A stretch of 8,456 nt of DNA, taken from the NCBI GenBank assembly GCA_021796315.1, contig JAJYOH010000242.1:1-8456 (forward strand), written 5' to 3'. Below the pieces are notes generated by a model. The model did not search any database. It was not told where the DNA came from and was given only the letters and a program-made list of their open reading frames with translations. Below, piece after piece: positions 5,201 to 8,456 of the stretch (position 1 is the stretch's first letter; every line of letters starts with the position of its first letter). Both the position numbers and the translations under genes were made by a program. This DNA comes from Chloroflexota bacterium. Its GTDB lineage: Bacteria; Chloroflexota; Anaerolineae; Anaerolineales; Villigracilaceae.

Positions 5201-6385
5201 TTATTGTAAATTCTCAAAGATAGCGGCCGCGCCCATGCCGCCGCCGATACACATCGTGACCATGCCATACTTCGACTTGCGACGGCCCATTTCGTAAACC
5301 AATTGCGTCGTCAACTTCGCGCCCGTACAACCAAGCGGATGACCGAGGGCAATCGCTCCGCCATTGACGTTGACCTTGCTCTCGTCAATTTCGAGCGTGC
5401 GCAAGACCGCCAGCGACTGCGCGGCGAAAGCTTCGTTGAGTTCGAACAGATCAATATCATTCAACGACAGGCCCGCAACTCTCAACGCTTTTGGGATGGC
5501 GACGATTGGTCCGATGCCCATCAACTCCGGCGGGACGCCGCCCACTGCAAATGCGACAAAGCGCGCCAATGGCTTAAGTCCAAGTTGTGCTGCTTTTTCT
5601 GCTGACATCACAACCGCGCCCGCCGCGCCATCGGACATTTGGGAAGAGTTGCCCGCTGTCACGACGCCGCCTTCCTTGAAGGCTGGCTTGAGTTTGGCGA
5701 GGGCTTCGATGGTCGTATCCGCACGCGGACCTTCATCGCGCTTTACGGTAAAAGTCTTTTTGACGGGCTTCTCATCCGCGCCAAGTTCGGTGATCTCCAC
5801 ATCAACCGGAACGAGTTCGGGATCGAAGAGTCCGGACTCAACAGCCTTGGCTGCCTTCTGGTTGCTCTTGAAAGAAAATTCATCCTGGTCTTGGCGACTG
5901 ACCTTGTATTTCGTGGAAACATTTTCAGCAGTCAAACCCATGTTTGTAAAATACTGCGGCAAGTCTTGTGCGAAGTGCGGGTTGGGCGAAAACTTATAAC
6001 CCGTCATCGGAACTTGCGTCATAGATTCGGCTCCGCCCGCAATCGCAACCTCGATATCACCGGATTGGATCGCGTATGCGGCATGAGCAATGGCCTGCAC
6101 GCCCGAAGAGCAAAAACGATTGATGGTCTCGCCCGGAACCGACTCAGGCAGGCCGGCGCGCAACGCAATCATGCGCGCCATGTTCATGCCCTGTTCACCT
6201 TCGGGGAAGGCACAGCCAATGATCACATCTTCGATCTGGGCGGGGTCGAGATTCGGCGTCCGCTTGAGCAAGGCTTGGATAACAGTGGCCGCCATTTCAT
6301 CGGGGCGAACCGTTGCAAGTCCTCCGCGTTTGGCTTTGCCTATTGGAGTCCGAACTGCGGAAACAATTACAGCATCTGTCGTCAT
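5201..6385 (-). CDS. fadA: FadA-like acetyl-CoA acyltransferase (3-ketoacyl-CoA thiolase)
   Basis: Thiolase catalyses the last step of beta-oxidation, cleaving a 3-ketoacyl-CoA with free CoA into acetyl-CoA and a shortened acyl-CoA; family members also run in reverse as acetoacetyl-CoA synthases. The 394-residue product has full thiolase length and all catalytic parts: the nucleophilic Cys92 in NRFCSSG, NEAFAAQ (317-323), His349 in GGAIALGHPLGCTGAK and Cys379 in CIGGGMGAA. No signal peptide is present. I start it at the second ATG (6385-6383): AGGAG (6392-6396, minus strand) touches the first ATG at 6391 directly but lies 6 bases before the second, and family members usually begin close to DAVIVSAVRTPIGK. 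It follows the FadN-like gene by 9 bases, whose stop codon touches the AGGAG, so the two are one operon. The order fadN-fadA matches Bacillus subtilis. Substrate chain length cannot be told. Confidence 0.94.
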   Translation of the reverse strand: MTTDAVIVSAVRTPIGKAKRGGLATVRPDEMAATVIQALLKRTPNLDPAQIEDVIIGCAFPEGEQGMNMARMIALRAGLPESVPGETINRFCSSGVQAIAHAAYAIQSGDIEVAIAGGAESMTQVPMTGYKFSPNPHFAQDLPQYFTNMGLTAENVSTKYKVSRQDQDEFSFKSNQKAAKAVESGLFDPELVPVDVEITELGADEKPVKKTFTVKRDEGPRADTTIEALAKLKPAFKEGGVVTAGNSSQMSDGAAGAVVMSAEKAAQLGLKPLARFVAFAVGGVPPELMGIGPIVAIPKALRVAGLSLNDIDLFELNEAFAAQSLAVLRTLEIDESKVNVNGGAIALGHPLGCTGAKLTTQLVYEMGRRKSKYGMVTMCIGGGMGAAAIFENLQ

Positions 6386-6391
6386 AGTCAT

Positions 6392-6396
6392 CTCCT
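6392..6396 (-). promoter_or_regulatory. Ribosome binding site of the thiolase gene, overlapping the upstream stop
   Basis: AGGAG on the minus strand shares bases with the TAG stop (6397-6395) of the FadN-like gene and is directly abutted by ATG at 6391, with a second ATG at 6385. A ribosome cannot normally use an ATG with zero spacing, so this site points to 6385 as the real start. The tight overlap suggests coupled translation of the two beta-oxidation enzymes. Confidence 0.65.
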
Positions 6397-8456
6397 AATT
6401 TCGTAACGGCTTGCCCGTCTGCAACAGCGACCACATTCTCGCCTGCGTTCTTTCATCGCCGCACAGTGACAAAAATGCTTCGCGTTCAAGATCGAGAATA
6501 TATTGTTCGCTCACCCACTGCGGACGAGTGAGCTCGCCGCCGCACATGATGTGTGCGAGTTTGCTGGCGATGACGTGATCGTATTCGGTGATGTACTTGC
6601 CTTCCTTGAACATCCATGCTCCGACGCGTAACGCACCAAGCATATCGCGGCCAGCAGCGTAAATCATTTCCGGCGCAGGCGGATGATAACCCGCCGCGGC
6701 CATGTGCAGGATTTCGCGCTTGGCTTCCGCCAAAAGATGATCGCGGTGCATCACAATGCGATCCTGCGGGCCGAGGATACCCATGTCGCGTGCTTCTTCC
6801 GCGGAAGTGGCAACTTTGGCCTGACCGATTTGCAGGAAGGCACGCTGCAGATGCGAGAGCACTTCTGCGTTTTCGGTTTTCATGGGCGGGTTGATGATGC
6901 GGCGCATCATCTCTTTCGTGCCCGCTCCCGCCGGAATAACGCCTGCGCCAAGTTCCACCAGACCGATATAAGTTTCAGATGAAGCGACCACGCGCGATGC
7001 GTGCATGGTTACTTCGCAGCCGCCACCCAGCGCAAGTCCCGCAGGCGCAACCACAATCGGCTTGGGCGAATAGCGCATTCGCATGTTCATGGATTGCAAT
7101 CCGCGAATGGCTTTATCGAGTGTGTCCCACATGCCCTGTTGCGCAGCGACCACGACCATAAACAGATTTGCGCCCGCGCTAAAGTTATCGGCTTCGTTGC
7201 CGACCACCAATCCGGTGAAATCTTTTTCAGTTCGATCCAGCGCATCAGTCATAATCGCGGAAATATCATCATCGAGCGCGTTCATCTTGGTGTGGAATTC
7301 CACACACGCCACGCCGTCGCCCATATCGTACAGCGTCGCACCCGCGTTCTGGTTGATGATCTTCAGACCCTTCAAAGTCACTGCGCCTTCAAGCTTCGCA
7401 ATGCGGACATATTTCTGCTTGACAACATCATAGACACCGACCTTGACGCCGTTCTTATACTGATAGAACGCATCCACCCCGGACTTCAGCATGGCGTCCA
7501 CCCATTTGGCTGGAGCATAGCCTGCGGTCTTCATCCGTTTAACTGTGTCTTTGACACCGAGCATATCCCAAATCTCAAAGGGTCCGGCATCGTGACCAAA
7601 GCCCCAACGAGTAGCATCGTCAATAGGTTTTCCGCTGTCGGCAACTTCGGGGATAATGGATGACGCATACTGGAAAGCTTGATAAGTAAGCGCCTGAACA
7701 AGCTTTGCACCTTTATCATCCGCATTCAGAAAAACCTTGAGACGCTCGCCAAGTTCGTTTACTTCCTTGGCAACCTTGACCGAGTCAAAGCGCGGCTTGG
7801 TCGGCGCGACGTGCTCAAGTGTTTTCAAATCCAAGGCCCAGAATTCCTTGCCGCTATCGGTTCGAACTTCTTTATAAAAACCGATCTTGGTTTTATTGCC
7901 AAGCCACTTGCGTTCGATCATGGTCCCGATTAATTTGTTCGGCGCTTCAGCTTTGAGGTATTCCTGACCAAGCTTGTCGTACGGAATCAGCGGCGCAAGA
8001 TTTCGTCCAACATGATCCCACACATCAATGCCGACCAAATCTATCAGCCGGAATGTGGCTGTTTTTGGCCGACCCATTAAAGGTCCGGTAAGAGCGTCCA
8101 CTTCATCAATGCTGTAGCCGTTCTTGAGAATGAAATCCAACCCAAATGCGCCCGTTCCAAAGGCCATGCGATTGCCGATGAAATTCGGGGTATCTTTGCA
8201 AAGCACAATGCCTTTGCCAAGACGGGCTTCGCCGAACTGCGAAATAAACTTGACCGCTTCCTTATCCGTGTCGGCTGTGGGGATGATCTCCAGCAATTTC
8301 AAATAGCGCGGCGGATTGAAGAAATGCGTCCCAAGAAAATGTTTTTTGAAATCCTTCGAGCGGCCCTCGGCAATGGCTTTGACCGGGATGCCGGAAGTGT
8401 TCGTGCTGACAATCGCGTTTGGCTTGCGGATCTCGTCGATGCGGATCATCAAATCC
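6395..8456 (-). CDS. fadN: FadN-like 3-hydroxyacyl-CoA dehydrogenase / enoyl-CoA hydratase fusion (5' end outside window)
   Basis: This bifunctional beta-oxidation enzyme hydrates trans-2-enoyl-CoA and oxidises the resulting 3-hydroxyacyl-CoA with NAD. The frame is open to the right edge, so the first roughly 100 residues, with the NAD-binding GxGxxG, are missing; 686 codons are visible. Counting the TTG (Leu) codon at 8452 as residue 1, the dehydrogenase part shows STNTSG (16-21), GTHFFNPPRYLKLLEII (41-57) with the catalytic His43-Glu55 pair, and DTPNFIGNRM (87-96) opening the C-terminal dehydrogenase domain. The hydratase/crotonase domain follows from about 370: FSAGANL (424-430), LALGGGCEV (473-481) and LVELGAGVIPAGAGT (498-512), keeping both expected Glu residues (480 and 500). 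A dehydrogenase-first, hydratase-last order is that of Bacillus FadN, not of E. coli FadB/FadJ. The thiolase follows in the same operon. The TTG at 8452 is internal, not a start. Confidence 0.93.
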   Translation of the reverse strand, partial: DLMIRIDEIRKPNAIVSTNTSGIPVKAIAEGRSKDFKKHFLGTHFFNPPRYLKLLEIIPTADTDKEAVKFISQFGEARLGKGIVLCKDTPNFIGNRMAFGTGAFGLDFILKNGYSIDEVDALTGPLMGRPKTATFRLIDLVGIDVWDHVGRNLAPLIPYDKLGQEYLKAEAPNKLIGTMIERKWLGNKTKIGFYKEVRTDSGKEFWALDLKTLEHVAPTKPRFDSVKVAKEVNELGERLKVFLNADDKGAKLVQALTYQAFQYASSIIPEVADSGKPIDDATRWGFGHDAGPFEIWDMLGVKDTVKRMKTAGYAPAKWVDAMLKSGVDAFYQYKNGVKVGVYDVVKQKYVRIAKLEGAVTLKGLKIINQNAGATLYDMGDGVACVEFHTKMNALDDDISAIMTDALDRTEKDFTGLVVGNEADNFSAGANLFMVVVAAQQGMWDTLDKAIRGLQSMNMRMRYSPKPIVVAPAGLALGGGCEVTMHASRVVASSETYIGLVELGAGVIPAGAGTKEMMRRIINPPMKTENAEVLSHLQRAFLQIGQAKVATSAEEARDMGILGPQDRIVMHRDHLLAEAKREILHMAAAGYHPPAPEMIYAAGRDMLGALRVGAWMFKEGKYITEYDHVIASKLAHIMCGGELTRPQWVSEQYILDLEREAFLSLCGDERTQARMWSLLQTGKPLRN

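Noticed and set aside
5639..6406. 255-codon open frame on the plus strand opposite the thiolase
   Set aside because: It lies entirely over the well-supported thiolase gene, shows no recognisable domain and has the Arg/His-rich look of an antisense shadow.
7001..7663. 220-codon open frame on the plus strand opposite the FadN-like gene
   Set aside because: The opposite strand encodes conserved crotonase and dehydrogenase motifs throughout, so this frame is a codon-bias artefact.
8447..8452. TTG at 8452 (or the ATG at 8449) as the start of the dehydrogenase/hydratase gene
   Set aside because: The frame continues to the window edge and the protein here is already within the NAD-binding domain by family comparison, so the gene starts outside the window.

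Overview
This window looks like a chromosomal piece of a bacterium of moderate GC content. The gene content suggests a member of the Chloroflexota, class Anaerolineae. That is an inference from the overall look: separate secD and secF with an Ala/Thr/Pro linker in SecD, a Bacillus FadN-type beta-oxidation protein followed by a thiolase and a small SCP2 protein, and an intergenic repeat of 7-bp units carrying TTACG-like words. No rRNA or marker gene is present to confirm it. The genes are mostly housekeeping or ordinary accessory genes. I do not see a defence system, CRISPR array, prophage or secondary-metabolite cluster.

Layout. Positions 1-125 hold the end of an insertion sequence: the first 20 codons of a minus-strand transposase (probably ISAs1 family) plus its leader, running off the left edge. 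Next come a TATAAT box and a small hairpin with a T-run, then secD (219-1652) and secF (1671-2624), which encode the SecDF membrane motor that assists protein export. A strong intrinsic terminator closes this operon. Two translationally overlapping plus-strand genes follow: a predicted lipoprotein of the GH114 (endo-alpha-1,4-polygalactosaminidase) family and a LysE/RhtB-type membrane exporter. A separate small secreted protein of unknown function ends at 4727.

A perfect 30-bp palindrome with an A-run on one side and a T-run on the other separates that gene from a convergent minus-strand fatty-acid oxidation operon. In transcription order (right to left) the operon is a FadN-like 3-hydroxyacyl-CoA dehydrogenase/enoyl-CoA hydratase fusion cut by the right edge, a FadA-like 3-ketoacyl-CoA thiolase, and an SCP2-domain protein. 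Together these would hydrate an enoyl-CoA, oxidise the hydroxyacyl-CoA and cleave the ketoacyl-CoA. The SCP2 protein may carry lipid or acyl-CoA substrates. Between thiolase and SCP2 lies a compact array of eight 7-bp units that also forms a 16-bp inverted repeat.

The best targets for a second look are the heptamer array, the GH114-LysE pair, the IS end directly upstream of secD, the hairpin in the secD leader, and the small secreted protein.
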